Source: Bacteroidota bacterium (GTDB taxonomy: Bacteria > Bacteroidota > Bacteroidia > Chitinophagales > Chitinophagaceae). From it: DNA of 64,000 nucleotides. The DNA lies in the NCBI GenBank assembly GCA_013289175.1, contig JABDAN010000007.1, forward strand, positions 1 through 64,000, in the 5' to 3' direction. A model generated the notes under the pieces. That model did no database searches and had not been told where the DNA came from. It saw only the letters and a list, made by a program, of their open reading frames with translations. The position numbers and the translations under genes are program-made. This document shows, piece after piece, positions 35,778 through 47,508 of the stretch (positions are counted from its first letter, which is position 1; each line of letters opens with the position of its first letter).

Positions 35778-36965
35778 CTATGCTTTTACGGGTAATTTTT
35801 CCCGGACCTTAATAAAGGAAGCGATGGCATGATCCAGGTGTTCTCTGGAATGGGCTGCACTCAGTTGTACCCGAATGCGTGCAAGTCCTTTGGGCACGAC
35901 CGGAAAGAAAAATCCAATCACATAAATGCCTTCCTCCAGCAAGCGGGCTGCGAACTCCTGGGCCAGGACCGCATCGTAGAGCATGATGGGGACGATCGGA
36001 TGATCGCCCGGCCGTATGTCAAATCCCGCGGCGGTCATTTTGGTTCTGAAATACCGGGTATTGGCTTCCAGCTTATCGCGCAGCGTAGTATCCCGACTGA
36101 GTATGTCCAGGATGGCCAGCGAAGCACCGACAATCGAGGGGGCAAGGCTGTTTGAAAAAAGATATGGCCGGCTGCGCTGACGAAGCATTTCAATGATGGA
36201 TTTGCGGCCGCTGGTAAAACCACCGTTTGCACCACCCAGTGCCTTCCCCAGGGTTCCGGTGATGATGTCCACCCGGCCCATCACCTGCCGGTATTCATGG
36301 GTACCCCGGCCTGTCTTTCCCAGAAATCCGGAGGAATGAGACTCATCGCTCATGACGATTGCTGAATATTTGTCTGCCAGATCACAGATTTTGTCGAGTT
36401 GGGCGATGGTACCATCCATGCTGAAGGATCCGTCGGTTACAATGATTCGGTCCCTGCAATCGGAAGCCGATTTCAACTGTTCTTCCAGATCTGCCATGTC
36501 ATTGTGTTTATAACGCAGTCGGCGCGCCTTGCAGAGTCTTACTCCATCAATGATGGAAGCGTGGTTGAGTTCATCGGAGATGATGGCGTCCGCTTCACCA
36601 AAGAGCGGTTCGAAGACCCCTCCATTGGCGTCAAAAGCCGCTACATATAATATCGTGTCTTCCATGCCCAGAAAAGCTGAAATCTTTTCTTCCAGTTCCC
36701 GGTGGATATCCTGGGTGCCGCAGATAAACCGGACACTACTCAGACCATAACCACGCTTGTCCAGCGTGGCATGGGCAGCCTGGATCACCGCCGGATGGGA
36801 AGAAAGGCCCAGGTAATTGTTTGCACAGAAATTGAGCACACTGCGTCCGTTTACTATGATTTCTGCGCCCTGCTCGCTGGCGATCACCCGTTCGGTTTTG
36901 AAAAGACCTGCCTCCCGGATTTCTTCCAACTGCGTAGAAATGCGGCGAACAAAAAGCTCATGCAT
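35778..36965 (-). CDS. kbl: Glycine C-acetyltransferase (2-amino-3-ketobutyrate CoA ligase)
   Basis: PLP enzyme of the alpha-oxoamine synthase family that splits 2-amino-3-oxobutyrate to glycine and acetyl-CoA in threonine breakdown. The 395-residue protein has [20 protein letters not shown] at the N-terminus, [11 protein letters not shown], the His/Asp region [20 protein letters not shown], and the PLP Lys in [13 protein letters not shown]. Close relatives (KBL, serine palmitoyltransferase, BioF) share the fold; overall length and motifs favour Kbl. The partner threonine dehydrogenase is not in the window. The convergent ridA is a sensible neighbour for a PLP enzyme. Confidence 0.9.
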   Translation of the reverse strand: MHELFVRRISTQLEEIREAGLFKTERVIASEQGAEIIVNGRSVLNFCANNYLGLSSHPAVIQAAHATLDKRGYGLSSVRFICGTQDIHRELEEKISAFLGMEDTILYVAAFDANGGVFEPLFGEADAIISDELNHASIIDGVRLCKARRLRYKHNDMADLEEQLKSASDCRDRIIVTDGSFSMDGTIAQLDKICDLADKYSAIVMSDESHSSGFLGKTGRGTHEYRQVMGRVDIITGTLGKALGGANGGFTSGRKSIIEMLRQRSRPYLFSNSLAPSIVGASLAILDILSRDTTLRDKLEANTRYFRTKMTAAGFDIRPGDHPIVPIMLYDAVLAQEFAARLLEEGIYVIGFFFPVVPKGLARIRVQLSAAHSREHLDHAIASFIKVREKLPVKA

Positions 36966-37055
36966 GGTATAATTTTTAGCGGGATAAAGGTAAGCTTTGT
37001 AACTTTTTGAAGGGTCAATCGTATTACTAATGACGAAAACAACGGGGATGGGCTT

Positions 37056-37541
37056 ATGACGGCAGAGGACTACAATAACTGCGTGAAGTGGTATGCAGAC
37101 GGGCTCTACCGGTTTATGCTGAAATCTACCCGTCAGGTGGAAGATGCTAGGGACCTGGTCCAGTCTTCCTTTGAGAAATTATGGGAGCACCGGGGTGAAA
37201 TCAATCAGCTGAAGAGCAAGTCTTATCTTTTTACGATTGCCTATCACAAAATGATTGATTTAAACCGAAAAAACAGCCGAATGGAATTCCGGGAGAACCT
37301 GCCGGAACCTGTGACCGCCGATGAGCCCCACCGTCCCCGGATCAAAGAAGTGCTGGACAAAGCGCTCGGCCGCCTCAATGACCGGCAAAGGTCACTCGTG
37401 TTGCTCAAGGACTATGAAGGCTATTCTTATGAGGAAATTTCAGAGATCACAGGATTAAACGGATCGCAGGTGAAAATAACCTTGCACCGGGCGCGGCTTC
37501 AGTTAAAAGAATGGCTGGTCAGCGTGGAAAATGTACTGTAA
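37056..37541 (+). CDS. ECF-type RNA polymerase sigma factor
   Basis: A 161-residue extracytoplasmic-function sigma factor. Region 2 (about 5-75) includes [17 protein letters not shown] and [17 protein letters not shown]; region 4 (about 100-155) includes [22 protein letters not shown] and the recognition helix [19 protein letters not shown]. It is followed directly (10 bp after the stop) by an anti-sigma-like gene and an outer-membrane protein gene, so all three likely form one regulated unit. Confidence 0.93.
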   Translation: MTAEDYNNCVKWYADGLYRFMLKSTRQVEDARDLVQSSFEKLWEHRGEINQLKSKSYLFTIAYHKMIDLNRKNSRMEFRENLPEPVTADEPHRPRIKEVLDKALGRLNDRQRSLVLLKDYEGYSYEEISEITGLNGSQVKITLHRARLQLKEWLVSVENVL

Positions 37542-37551
37542 AGAAAAGGAT

Positions 37552-38442
37552 ATGGATATCAACCGGAATAATTACGAAAACTATTTTCTTCTTTACCTGG
37601 ATAAGGAACTGAGTTCTACGGACGGGGAACTCGTAGAAAAATTCCTGCAGGAAAATACCGACCTGCAAAAGGAATTTGCCCTGCTGGAATGCACTGTTTT
37701 TTCTGCCTCGGACGTCGTCTTTGAACCCAAAACATGGCTGTATAGGAAAGAGGAAAAAAGAAGGGTTATCCCTCTGTACTGGACCCGGATTGCAGCCGTC
37801 GGGGTAGGGCTCATTTTGGGAACCTGGTTTATTCTTTCCCAGCAACACTATTTCTCCCCTCATCGGGATGCCGTTCATGCCACTGCAGAAACAGAAAAAA
37901 ACAAATTGAACCCCGGTCTTTCAAAGAAGAATGAAAAAGGGAAGCCGGAAGACAACCCCATAGAGAAAGTGCTTCTTCCCCCTGCGGTGGTAAAGACAGA
38001 AAAGAAAAAAGAACCGGTTTTAAAAAATCCAATCCTGGTAATACCCGGTGAAAAAAAATTGGCTGTAGACCAGGTAACCGTCGCATCGCAACAAGATTTG
38101 GGTTTGGAAGAATCAACGGATCCATTGCGTCTATCCCGTGCGGTGGTGGTTTTACAATCCCAACATCTTGGCCTGGCGGCCGAAACCCAACGGCTCGGAC
38201 AAATACCGGGTGTTAAGCCGGCCGCCCTGACGCTATCTGGATCTGCGATAGAAGATACACGCCGATATGAAAAGGCCACAACCGAAATGTATGATACCAC
38301 CAATGACAATGCCATCAGCGTCATTGCGCTGAACAATCAGAATAAGGGAATCGGAGGATTTTTAAAAAAACTGACCGGACGCGAACCGGCAGGTGATGAT
38401 ACAAAAAAAGTTCGCGTCAGTGTTTTTCAAATCAGCTATTAA
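37552..38442 (+). CDS. Single-pass membrane protein, probable anti-sigma factor
   Basis: A 296-residue protein with a cytoplasmic N-terminus (about 1-75), one membrane helix (about 82-104, IAAVGVGLILGTWFI) and a long periplasmic part rich in Lys, Glu and Pro. Its position right after the ECF sigma gene and this topology fit an anti-sigma factor, although no zinc-finger Cys/His set is seen. An ATG at 37531, overlapping the sigma gene, would add seven residues (M-Y-C-K-E-K-D). The outer-membrane gene follows 15 bp later. Confidence 0.7.
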   Translation: MDINRNNYENYFLLYLDKELSSTDGELVEKFLQENTDLQKEFALLECTVFSASDVVFEPKTWLYRKEEKRRVIPLYWTRIAAVGVGLILGTWFILSQQHYFSPHRDAVHATAETEKNKLNPGLSKKNEKGKPEDNPIEKVLLPPAVVKTEKKKEPVLKNPILVIPGEKKLAVDQVTVASQQDLGLEESTDPLRLSRAVVVLQSQHLGLAAETQRLGQIPGVKPAALTLSGSAIEDTRRYEKATTEMYDTTNDNAISVIALNNQNKGIGGFLKKLTGREPAGDDTKKVRVSVFQISY

Positions 38443-38457
38443 TAAATAAGTACTACC

Positions 38458-39324
38458 ATGAACAAAGCAATGATTGTGCTGGCCATCTTGTGTGTCAGCG
38501 TGAAAGGATTTACCCAAGCCGATTCAACCGCGCAGAAAAAAGACAGTGTGGGCCACCACCACCGTCCTCATTGGGAAACGATGATGGACAAACACATGAA
38601 AACGATGGATTCGACGGCCTGGTCCGAAAGGTATCCATGGCCCATGCCACCCCACCACTGGGATAACCATGCGAAACCTTCTAACCTGAGTACCAACTGG
38701 CTGATTGTGGATCTTGGATTTACCAATTATACGGACAAGACCAACTATTCCAGTGCGACGGCACAGGCATATGCGCCTGGAGGCAATTCGAACTGGTTCA
38801 ATTTGAAAAACAACAAGTCGGTGGACGTCAACATCTGGTTGTTTATGCAGCGCTTGAATATGATTAACCATGTGGTCAACCTGAAATACGGACTGGGGAT
38901 CGAGCTGAATAATTATCGCTATCAGGATAATATTGTATTCCTAACCAATCCCTCTACGCAGGCAACCTATGTCATTCAGGATACGATCTCCTTCAGCAAG
39001 AATAAAATGGCCGTCAATTATGTCACCGTACCCCTCATGCTCAATTTTAATTTTACACCCAGTCTCCGCGAAGGATTTGGTATCTCCGTTGGTATCAGTG
39101 CCGGTTATCTGTACAACTCCCATCAAAAGCTGATCAGCAGCCAGTTCGGGAAACAAAAAACCCAGGATGATTTTGATTTGAATCCCTGGAAACTTTCCTG
39201 GATCGCTGAAGCCCAACTGGGACCCATTATTCTCTATGGCTCGCTGGCGACCAAAAGCATGTTTAACTCGCAAGGACTCGATCAGATTCCCTACACTTTT
39301 GGTATCCGTCTGAGCAAATGGTAA
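38458..39324 (+). CDS. Outer-membrane beta-barrel protein with His/Met-rich N-terminus
   Basis: A 288-residue exported protein (signal to about residue 19, GFTQ) whose C-terminal two thirds look like a PorT/OmpW-type eight-stranded barrel, ending in YTFGIRLSKW with the terminal aromatic residue typical of barrels. Residues 33-71 hold eight His and five Met, for example H-H-H-R-P-H-W and P-P-H-H-W-D-N-H, suggesting metal binding. It is the last gene of the ECF sigma unit and probably its regulatory target. A terminator follows at 39392. Confidence 0.75.
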   Translation: MNKAMIVLAILCVSVKGFTQADSTAQKKDSVGHHHRPHWETMMDKHMKTMDSTAWSERYPWPMPPHHWDNHAKPSNLSTNWLIVDLGFTNYTDKTNYSSATAQAYAPGGNSNWFNLKNNKSVDVNIWLFMQRLNMINHVVNLKYGLGIELNNYRYQDNIVFLTNPSTQATYVIQDTISFSKNKMAVNYVTVPLMLNFNFTPSLREGFGISVGISAGYLYNSHQKLISSQFGKQKTQDDFDLNPWKLSWIAEAQLGPIILYGSLATKSMFNSQGLDQIPYTFGIRLSKW

Positions 39325-39610
39325 ATACGGGTTATTATAGAAATTGGATAGAGAGGATAGCGAAGGTAGACCGATAAATACAGTGAGTTCAGCACCCGAG
39401 TGGGTGCATTTTTTTTTCGATCACGACAATAAAATAATAAAAACGGAAATTATTCTTTTAAGAAAAATTTAGCTTTTAATCTGTTGATATTCATGTCCCC
39501 ATCCATTTTCCCCCCGAGGGAAAAGGATCAGAAATGGAATCTTTTCATAAAATTGTCAACACGGAAAATATATCGTCTCCATTAAGCGTTGAAAAATTAA
39601 AGATCCGGGT
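39325..39610. other. Intergenic region (286 bp) with terminator and hairpin
   Basis: AT-rich gap between the outer-membrane gene and the L,D-transpeptidase gene. It holds the terminator at 39392-39418 and a second hairpin at 39501-39528, whose arms ATCCaTTTTCCC and GGGAAAAGGAT pair over 11 bp with one bulged A around the loop CCCGA. No T-run follows the second hairpin, so it is probably a leader structure of the transpeptidase mRNA or a processing site. No small gene is seen. Confidence 0.5.
39392..39418 (+). terminator. Rho-independent terminator of the ECF operon
   Basis: GCACCC and GGGTGC arms around the loop GAGT, followed by ATTTTTTTTTT. It lies 67 bp after the outer-membrane protein stop. 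Confidence 0.85.
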
Positions 39611-40195
39611 ATGAATTTCAAAAAAAAGATGATGTGGGGAATGCTGGCCGTGGGGTTGTTTGGTTTTCGCCTGACAGACCATAAGACATCCTGCAAACGT
39701 TTTTTTCACCGGGAAATCACCGGCACCATTACCGTGGTGATTGTCAAAAGCAATTATGAATTGAAAGTATATGATGGAGACGGGTGGTTCGCCACCTATC
39801 CAGTTGTCTTTGGAAGCAAATCCCTGGATGATAAAATGATGGAGGGAGACCGGCGTACGCCAGAAGGTGTTTACCATATTGCCTCCAAAAGACCCCATGA
39901 AAAATGGGATAAGATGATGCTCATTGATTTTCCAACGAAAGCAGATCTGGATAAATTCTATGAAAGAAAATCCAAAGGGCTGATTCCTAAAAATGCAAAA
40001 ATCGGCGGAGGCATCGCCATCCACGGAACCTGGCCGCACGACGATATGGCGGTAGACTTATACCAGAACTGGACCAATGGTTGTATCGCCTTGAAAAATG
40101 AAGACGTGGATGAACTCTACAATATGTTGCCGATCGGAACCGTGGTCACCATTGAAAAGGAAGATAAAACGGATGAATCCACCAGCCTGCAATAA
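39611..40195 (+). CDS. L,D-transpeptidase (YkuD domain)
   Basis: A 194-residue exported enzyme that forms or edits 3-3 cross-links, or attaches proteins to peptidoglycan, through a catalytic Cys. The active-site motif is His138 in IAIHGTWP and Cys158 in WTNGCIAL; the spacing fits the family pattern HG...S/T-x-G-C. The N-terminus (MNFKKKMMWGMLAVGLFGF) is a signal or anchor. The leader contains a strong hairpin (39501-39528). It converges on acs. Confidence 0.87.
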   Translation: MNFKKKMMWGMLAVGLFGFRLTDHKTSCKRFFHREITGTITVVIVKSNYELKVYDGDGWFATYPVVFGSKSLDDKMMEGDRRTPEGVYHIASKRPHEKWDKMMLIDFPTKADLDKFYERKSKGLIPKNAKIGGGIAIHGTWPHDDMAVDLYQNWTNGCIALKNEDVDELYNMLPIGTVVTIEKEDKTDESTSLQ

Positions 40196-40265
40196 GTTGA
40201 TTTTATTCTGGGCGGATCAAAATCAGATGGGCACCGCGGTCTAACCAATTTGAGTCCGGTTACGT

Positions 40266-42215
40266 TCACAGCCTTCCTGCTTTGATTTCTTCCACCACAC
40301 CCGGATCCGTCAGGGTGCTGATATCACCCAGGTTATCCATTTCTCCTTCAGCAATTTTTCTTAAGATGCGTCGCATGATTTTTCCGCTTCTTGTTTTGGG
40401 TAGTCCCGAGACAAATTGGATTTTATCCGGCTTGGCGATGGCTCCGATTACCTTGTTCACCATTTTGGAAACCCCTTCTTTTTCGCCACCCTGGTTGGCA
40501 TGGCCACTTTGCAAGATGACATAGGCATATATGCCCTGACCCTTGATATCATGCGGATAACCTACTACCGCGCTTTCGACGACATCGGGATACATGTTGA
40601 TCGCATTTTCCACTTCTGCCGTTCCGATGCGGTGCCCACTGACGTTGAGTACATCGTCCACCCTACCGGTGATGCGGTAATTTCCTTCGGCGTCGCGAAA
40701 GGCTCCGTCGCCAGTGAAATATAGATCGGGATAGGTAGCAAAATAATTTAGCCGGCATCGCTCGTGATCTCCATAGGTAGTGCGGATGATGGAAGGCCAG
40801 GGAAAGCGGATGCAGAGATTTCCCGAAACAGGTTCTCCTTTTGCACCGGGGTGAAAGACCCCATCTTTCCCTGCATCAGAACCGGCGACGGGCAAACCTT
40901 TTTCATCCACCAGCAAAGGAATCACACCCGGCAGGGGCAGGGTAGCGTAAGAAGGTTTTCCCTGACTGATGCCTGCCAGGTTGGAGATCATGATGCCCGC
41001 CGTTTCCGTTTGCCACCAGGTATCTACAATCGGACAGCGACCGCGTCCAATATGTTCATCGTACCAGTGCCAGGCTTCTACATTGATGGGTTCGCCGACT
41101 GTACCCAGCACGCGCAGGGATTCCAGCTTTTTATCCTTCAAAGGATCGGTACCAAAACCCATCAGGCTCCTGATCGCGGTGGGTGCGGTATAGAAAATAT
41201 TCACGCCGTATTTATCGATGATATTCCAAAACCGGCCGGCATCCGGATAGGTGGGGATCCCTTCAAACATCACGGTCGTGGCACCGGCACTCAAGGGACC
41301 ATAGATGGTGTAGCTGTGACCCGTAATCCAGCCCACATCCGCCGTGCAGAAATAAATATCCCCCGGTTTATATTGGAAGACATTGACAAAAGTATAGGTG
41401 GTATAAATCATATAACCTGCACAGGTATGGACCACCCCCTTGGGTTTTCCCGTGGACCCGCTGGTATATAATATAAACAGGATGTCTTCCGCATCCATGG
41501 ATTCGGCCCGTGAATCGGTAGATGTAATTTTTTTTGCTTCATCCTGCCACCAGACATCCCTACCCGCCTGCATGTTCACGGTGTTGCCCAGGTGTTTGAA
41601 TACTATCACTTTTTGGATACGGCTGGTTTTCGTCAAGGCCTCATCGATGGTCGCTTTGAGTGGAATGTCTTTGGGCCCGCGGTTGCCGCCATCGGCTGTG
41701 ATCACAATCCGGCACTGGGCATCTTCAATGCGGTCGGCTATGGATTGGGCAGAAAACCCGCCGAATACGACAGAGTGAATGGCTCCCATGCGGGCGCAGG
41801 AAAGGACGGCAATGGCCAGTTCCGGAACCATGGGCATATAGATACAGACCCGGTCGCCTTTTTTTACTCCGTTGTTTTTGAGTACCTCTACGAAGCGGCA
41901 GACTTCCCCGTGTAAGTCCCGGTAATTAAGGATGCGGTTGGGAAGTGTGGGATCATTGGGTTCCCAGATGATCGCCGGCTGATCGGCTTTGTCCGCGAGG
42001 TGGCGGTCCAGGCAGTTTTCTGTGATGTTTAGTTTCGCTCCTTCGAACCACCGGACGCGGGGCTCTTTGAAATTCCATTCCAGCACTTTGTCCCATTTCT
42101 TTTTCCAGACGAAATGTTCCGCCACTTCACCCCAGAATTTTTCTGGGTGATCGATACTTTTTTTGTACTCCGTGAGGTAGTGGTCGAAACTTTGGATCTG
42201 GTAAGGGAAACTCAT
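40266..42215 (-). CDS. acs: Acetate--CoA ligase (acetyl-CoA synthetase)
   Basis: Activates acetate to acetyl-CoA through an acetyl-adenylate. The 649-residue protein has the ACS N-terminal domain (FWGEVAEHFVWKKKWDKVL), the P-loop LYTSGSTGKPKGVVHT, the acetate/CoA region YTAPTAIRSLM and DTWWQTETAG, the hinge TGRVDDVLNVSGHR, and the C-terminal catalytic Lys in KTRSGKIMRRILR, which is the usual acetylation site controlling Acs. It starts 15 bp from the first possible start of the divergent sugar porter frame. Confidence 0.96.
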   Translation of the reverse strand: MSFPYQIQSFDHYLTEYKKSIDHPEKFWGEVAEHFVWKKKWDKVLEWNFKEPRVRWFEGAKLNITENCLDRHLADKADQPAIIWEPNDPTLPNRILNYRDLHGEVCRFVEVLKNNGVKKGDRVCIYMPMVPELAIAVLSCARMGAIHSVVFGGFSAQSIADRIEDAQCRIVITADGGNRGPKDIPLKATIDEALTKTSRIQKVIVFKHLGNTVNMQAGRDVWWQDEAKKITSTDSRAESMDAEDILFILYTSGSTGKPKGVVHTCAGYMIYTTYTFVNVFQYKPGDIYFCTADVGWITGHSYTIYGPLSAGATTVMFEGIPTYPDAGRFWNIIDKYGVNIFYTAPTAIRSLMGFGTDPLKDKKLESLRVLGTVGEPINVEAWHWYDEHIGRGRCPIVDTWWQTETAGIMISNLAGISQGKPSYATLPLPGVIPLLVDEKGLPVAGSDAGKDGVFHPGAKGEPVSGNLCIRFPWPSIIRTTYGDHERCRLNYFATYPDLYFTGDGAFRDAEGNYRITGRVDDVLNVSGHRIGTAEVENAINMYPDVVESAVVGYPHDIKGQGIYAYVILQSGHANQGGEKEGVSKMVNKVIGAIAKPDKIQFVSGLPKTRSGKIMRRILRKIAEGEMDNLGDISTLTDPGVVEEIKAGRL

Positions 42216-42289
42216 ATAGCCGGCATCGTTTGAATCATAAATTTAGTGAGTATTTTTTTCATACCTTATGCTTTCATAACGATTGCCGA

Positions 42290-43648
42290 ATGAAAATTAA
42301 TGCCTTCCTTCTCCGGTGCACGCTGGTAGCCGCCCTTGGCGGATTTTTATTTGGTTTTGAAACCGCCGTGATTTCCGGCGCAGAAAAAACCATTCAGGCA
42401 CTCTGGTCTCTTTCTGATTTCAGTTTGGGATTCACGGTAGCGGCCAGTTTGATTGGAACCGTGATCGGATCGATGATTGCGGGTAAGCCGGCGCAGCGTT
42501 ATGGGAGAAAAAAAGTGCTGTCCGTGATCGCCATCATGTATCTGCTGTCAGCGCTCGGTTGCTCTCTCACTCCTACCTGGATTTTATTTATCATATTCAG
42601 AATGATTGGGGGCGTTGCCGTCGGTGCTTCTTCCGTCGTGGGACCCATGTATATCTCCGAAATATCGCCTGCAGCCGTCAGGGGCCGGCTCACCGGTTTA
42701 TTCCAACTCAATATCGTAATCGGTATCCTGGTGGCGTTTCTGACCAATTTCGCTTTTCTTCATATCGGTGCAGATTCCTGGCGCTGGATGGTGGGGGTGA
42801 TGGTCGTACCGGCAGGACTTTTCGCACTATTGCTCAGAACGATCCCGGAAAGTCCGCGCTGGCTGATCCTGAATAACCGGGATGAGGAGGCGGCGTCCAT
42901 TTTTTCCAGAACCGGCGAACCGGATGCACGGTCCGTGATCTCGGAAGAACATGCCCTACTTTCGGTAGAAAAAGTTATGGTTCACCACGCGCCGGAAGAA
43001 AACTTATTCACCGCCAAATTCAGAAAACCCATTTTATATGCCGTGTTGCTGGCGATGTTTAACCAGCTTTCCGGTATCAATGCGATTCTCTATTATGCGC
43101 CGCGCATTTTTGAAATGGCCGGATTCAGTCAGAAGTCCTCTTTTTTACCACCGATTTATGTCGGATTTGCAAACCTGATCTTCACCTTTCTGGGAATGTT
43201 GATCATCGATAAGGTGGGACGAAAGACGCTTTTGATTACGGGTGCCATCGGTACGGCAGTTTTTCTTGCCCTGACGGCTTTTGCCTTTCATCCGACCGAT
43301 GGCGGAACGGGTGCGGGCAATGGCTATGTTATTTTTTACCTGATCGGTTTTATTGCCTTTTTTGCCCTCTCCCAGGGAGCGGTCATCTGGGTTTTTATCT
43401 CCGAAATCTTTCCCAATGCCGTGCGTTCGCAAGGAAGTTCGCTGGGCAGTTTCACCCACTGGATTATGGCCGCCATCATCGCCTGGACTTTTCCCATCAT
43501 CGTCCACGGAAGCCCATCGGGGGGCTTTTATTCTTTCATTTTCTTCAGTTGCATGATGCTGGTATCCCTGATTTTTATCTGGCGCGTGATGCCGGAGACG
43601 AAAGGAAGGACTTTAGAACAGATTCAAAAAGATCTGGGAATTGTCTGA
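42290..43648 (+). CDS. Sugar porter of the major facilitator superfamily
   Basis: Twelve-helix transporter of 452 residues from the ATG at 42290 (M-K-I-N-A-F); the frame is open further upstream to 42230 but those residues are not membrane-like. Sugar-porter signatures are present: GGFLFGFETAVISGAE in helix 1, RYGRKKVLSV after helix 2, PESPRWL at the end of the first half, NQLSGINAILYYAP in helix 7 and PETKGRTLEQI at the C-terminus. It is probably a proton-coupled hexose or pentose importer (XylE/GalP-like). Substrate unknown; galK is 28 kb away. Confidence 0.9.
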   Translation: MKINAFLLRCTLVAALGGFLFGFETAVISGAEKTIQALWSLSDFSLGFTVAASLIGTVIGSMIAGKPAQRYGRKKVLSVIAIMYLLSALGCSLTPTWILFIIFRMIGGVAVGASSVVGPMYISEISPAAVRGRLTGLFQLNIVIGILVAFLTNFAFLHIGADSWRWMVGVMVVPAGLFALLLRTIPESPRWLILNNRDEEAASIFSRTGEPDARSVISEEHALLSVEKVMVHHAPEENLFTAKFRKPILYAVLLAMFNQLSGINAILYYAPRIFEMAGFSQKSSFLPPIYVGFANLIFTFLGMLIIDKVGRKTLLITGAIGTAVFLALTAFAFHPTDGGTGAGNGYVIFYLIGFIAFFALSQGAVIWVFISEIFPNAVRSQGSSLGSFTHWIMAAIIAWTFPIIVHGSPSGGFYSFIFFSCMMLVSLIFIWRVMPETKGRTLEQIQKDLGIV

Positions 43649-43719
43649 TCGTCAAAATATTCAAAAGGAAATAATAATTTTCTCTGGGGTTGCGACGTAG
43701 TATTTTGAGAGCGTATTAG

Positions 43720-44874
43720 TCATATAACTGCCACGTCTGTCCACGGCGCTACATTTATTGTACTGCTTACTGTTTGAGCGGTACTTCCTCCATACAACAA
43801 TATTGCACTACTTTTTGGTTGATTTTTTTGCCAAAAATGCAAGCCACGCAACATGGAATTGTCAAACTTTGAGGCGGATTTTATTTCTATGGCAAGTGGA
43901 CTTTCATCTCTCACTGTAATTAAATCGACTTCGTTGCCTACATTGTCCCTGAAATAGTACATTCCATCGTTTAGTCCTGAATTTAAATTGTTCTTTTTTA
44001 TTTCGGTAATTACCCAGTTTTCAAAAATGCTCCCATAAGCAATATGCCTATGCAAAGCAACATTGCTTTTTATGCCGAGCAGATAGCAAAGTAGTCCCGT
44101 ATCATAAAAGTACAGTTTCGGGCTTTTGATAATTCTTTTGTTCATATTATTATGCCAAGGTTGAAGTAGGAAAATGATATAGCTATTTTCCAATAACCCC
44201 AACCATGCTAAAACGGTTTTAGTATCTACACCTGTCTGTTTTGCCAGTTCATCACGGTTTAAAATTTGTCCTGAATAATTTGCACATAAGTTGATGAAAC
44301 GGTTAAAAGTTGCAAGATTGGTAATATTTCGTAGTAACCGAACGTCCCTTTGCACATACGTTTGTACATAGCTATTTAGCCAAATACTGGGATTTAAATG
44401 TTGGTCCCATATTTCTGGATAGCCGCCAGTAAGTATAAGTTTGTTCACGTCTTTAACGATCGTCCCTGCTTCTGCCAGCTCTGAATAACTAAATGGCAAT
44501 AGAGATAAATAACCTGCCCTTCCTGCGAGGCTTTGGGATATTTGTTCCTGTAACAAAAAATTATTCGAACCTGTCAAAATGAACTGCCCTCTTTTCTTGT
44601 CCTGATCTAAAATCTCCTGCAGATAACGAAAAATATGTGGAACTCTTTGGACTTCATCAAATACAGCCCCATTTTTATATTTTTTTAGGAATAGTTCAGG
44701 ATTTATTTCTGCTTCGTATTGAACAGAGGGGTTTTCAAAATTGATGTATGGCTTGCTCTTGAACAGTTGCTTGCTCAATGTTGTTTTGCCGCTTTGCCTT
44801 GGCCCGGTGATGCACAAAGCTCTGAATTGTTGGAGGGATTGTTTTGCATACGGCAATATCATGCGAGGTATCAT
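43720..44874 (-). CDS. DUF4143 AAA-type ATP-binding protein
   Basis: A 384-residue ATPase: N-terminal P-loop GPRQSGKTTLSKQ, Walker B-like GAVFDEVQRVP, a sensor region FILTGSNNFLLQ, then a C-terminal DUF4143 domain (about 195-370) with a PD-(D/E)xK-like look (ESPLAIEIKSASK). Such proteins are widespread, often patchy in distribution and of unknown role; toxin-antitoxin or defence functions have been suggested. The gene is clearly more AT-rich than its neighbours and is flanked by AT-rich spacers, which suggests recent acquisition. Confidence 0.85.
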   Translation of the reverse strand: MIPRMILPYAKQSLQQFRALCITGPRQSGKTTLSKQLFKSKPYINFENPSVQYEAEINPELFLKKYKNGAVFDEVQRVPHIFRYLQEILDQDKKRGQFILTGSNNFLLQEQISQSLAGRAGYLSLLPFSYSELAEAGTIVKDVNKLILTGGYPEIWDQHLNPSIWLNSYVQTYVQRDVRLLRNITNLATFNRFINLCANYSGQILNRDELAKQTGVDTKTVLAWLGLLENSYIIFLLQPWHNNMNKRIIKSPKLYFYDTGLLCYLLGIKSNVALHRHIAYGSIFENWVITEIKKNNLNSGLNDGMYYFRDNVGNEVDLITVRDESPLAIEIKSASKFDNSMLRGLHFWQKNQPKSSAILLYGGSTAQTVSSTINVAPWTDVAVI

Positions 44875-45252
44875 GGGCTATTCCATTTCTGTAAAGTTAG
44901 GTAATTTATGGAATAGGAGTCCATTTATGTAATAATTTACAAAAATGGATTTTCCAACATTAACCTTTATTTACTCAATCAAGTGGTCAGAAATGATGTA
45001 TTACTTGTTAACAGTGGGACTTAAGAAATTCAACCCAAGCGGAATAAAAAAATTTAAAACTCCAAATACCTATAAATGATTTTAGTTTTACTTAATAAAA
45101 TAACTTGAGAAATATGGGTAAAAAACGGTCTTTTTCGGTTCTCTTAACCAAATCAAAAATGACATCTATAAATATAGGCGAGAAGGAAATTGACTAATTT
45201 TTTCAATCTTCAAATTCAGCCGTAACCCATTGGATTTTCGTATTTTCGCCCA
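44875..45252. other. AT-rich intergenic region (378 bp) with an imperfect palindrome
   Basis: Gap upstream of the DUF4143 gene and of gldA, markedly AT-rich. At 44920-44949 the arms TCCATTT/AAATGGA and the inner GTAA/TTAC form a nested imperfect palindrome, 46 bp from the DUF4143 start; it may be an operator or a hairpin. The right end holds the gldA promoter. No coding frame or tRNA is recognised. Confidence 0.5.
45241..45248 (+). promoter_or_regulatory. -7 promoter box of gldA
   Basis: TATTTTCG, one mismatch to TAnnTTTG, ending 4 nt before the ATG at 45253. Confidence 0.4.
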
Positions 45253-47455
<2,203 letters not shown>

Positions 47456-47508
47456 GCCAATGAATTTTTCCTCCGGGAGAAAATTGAAATCGGTTAACTT
47501 GAAGAGGC

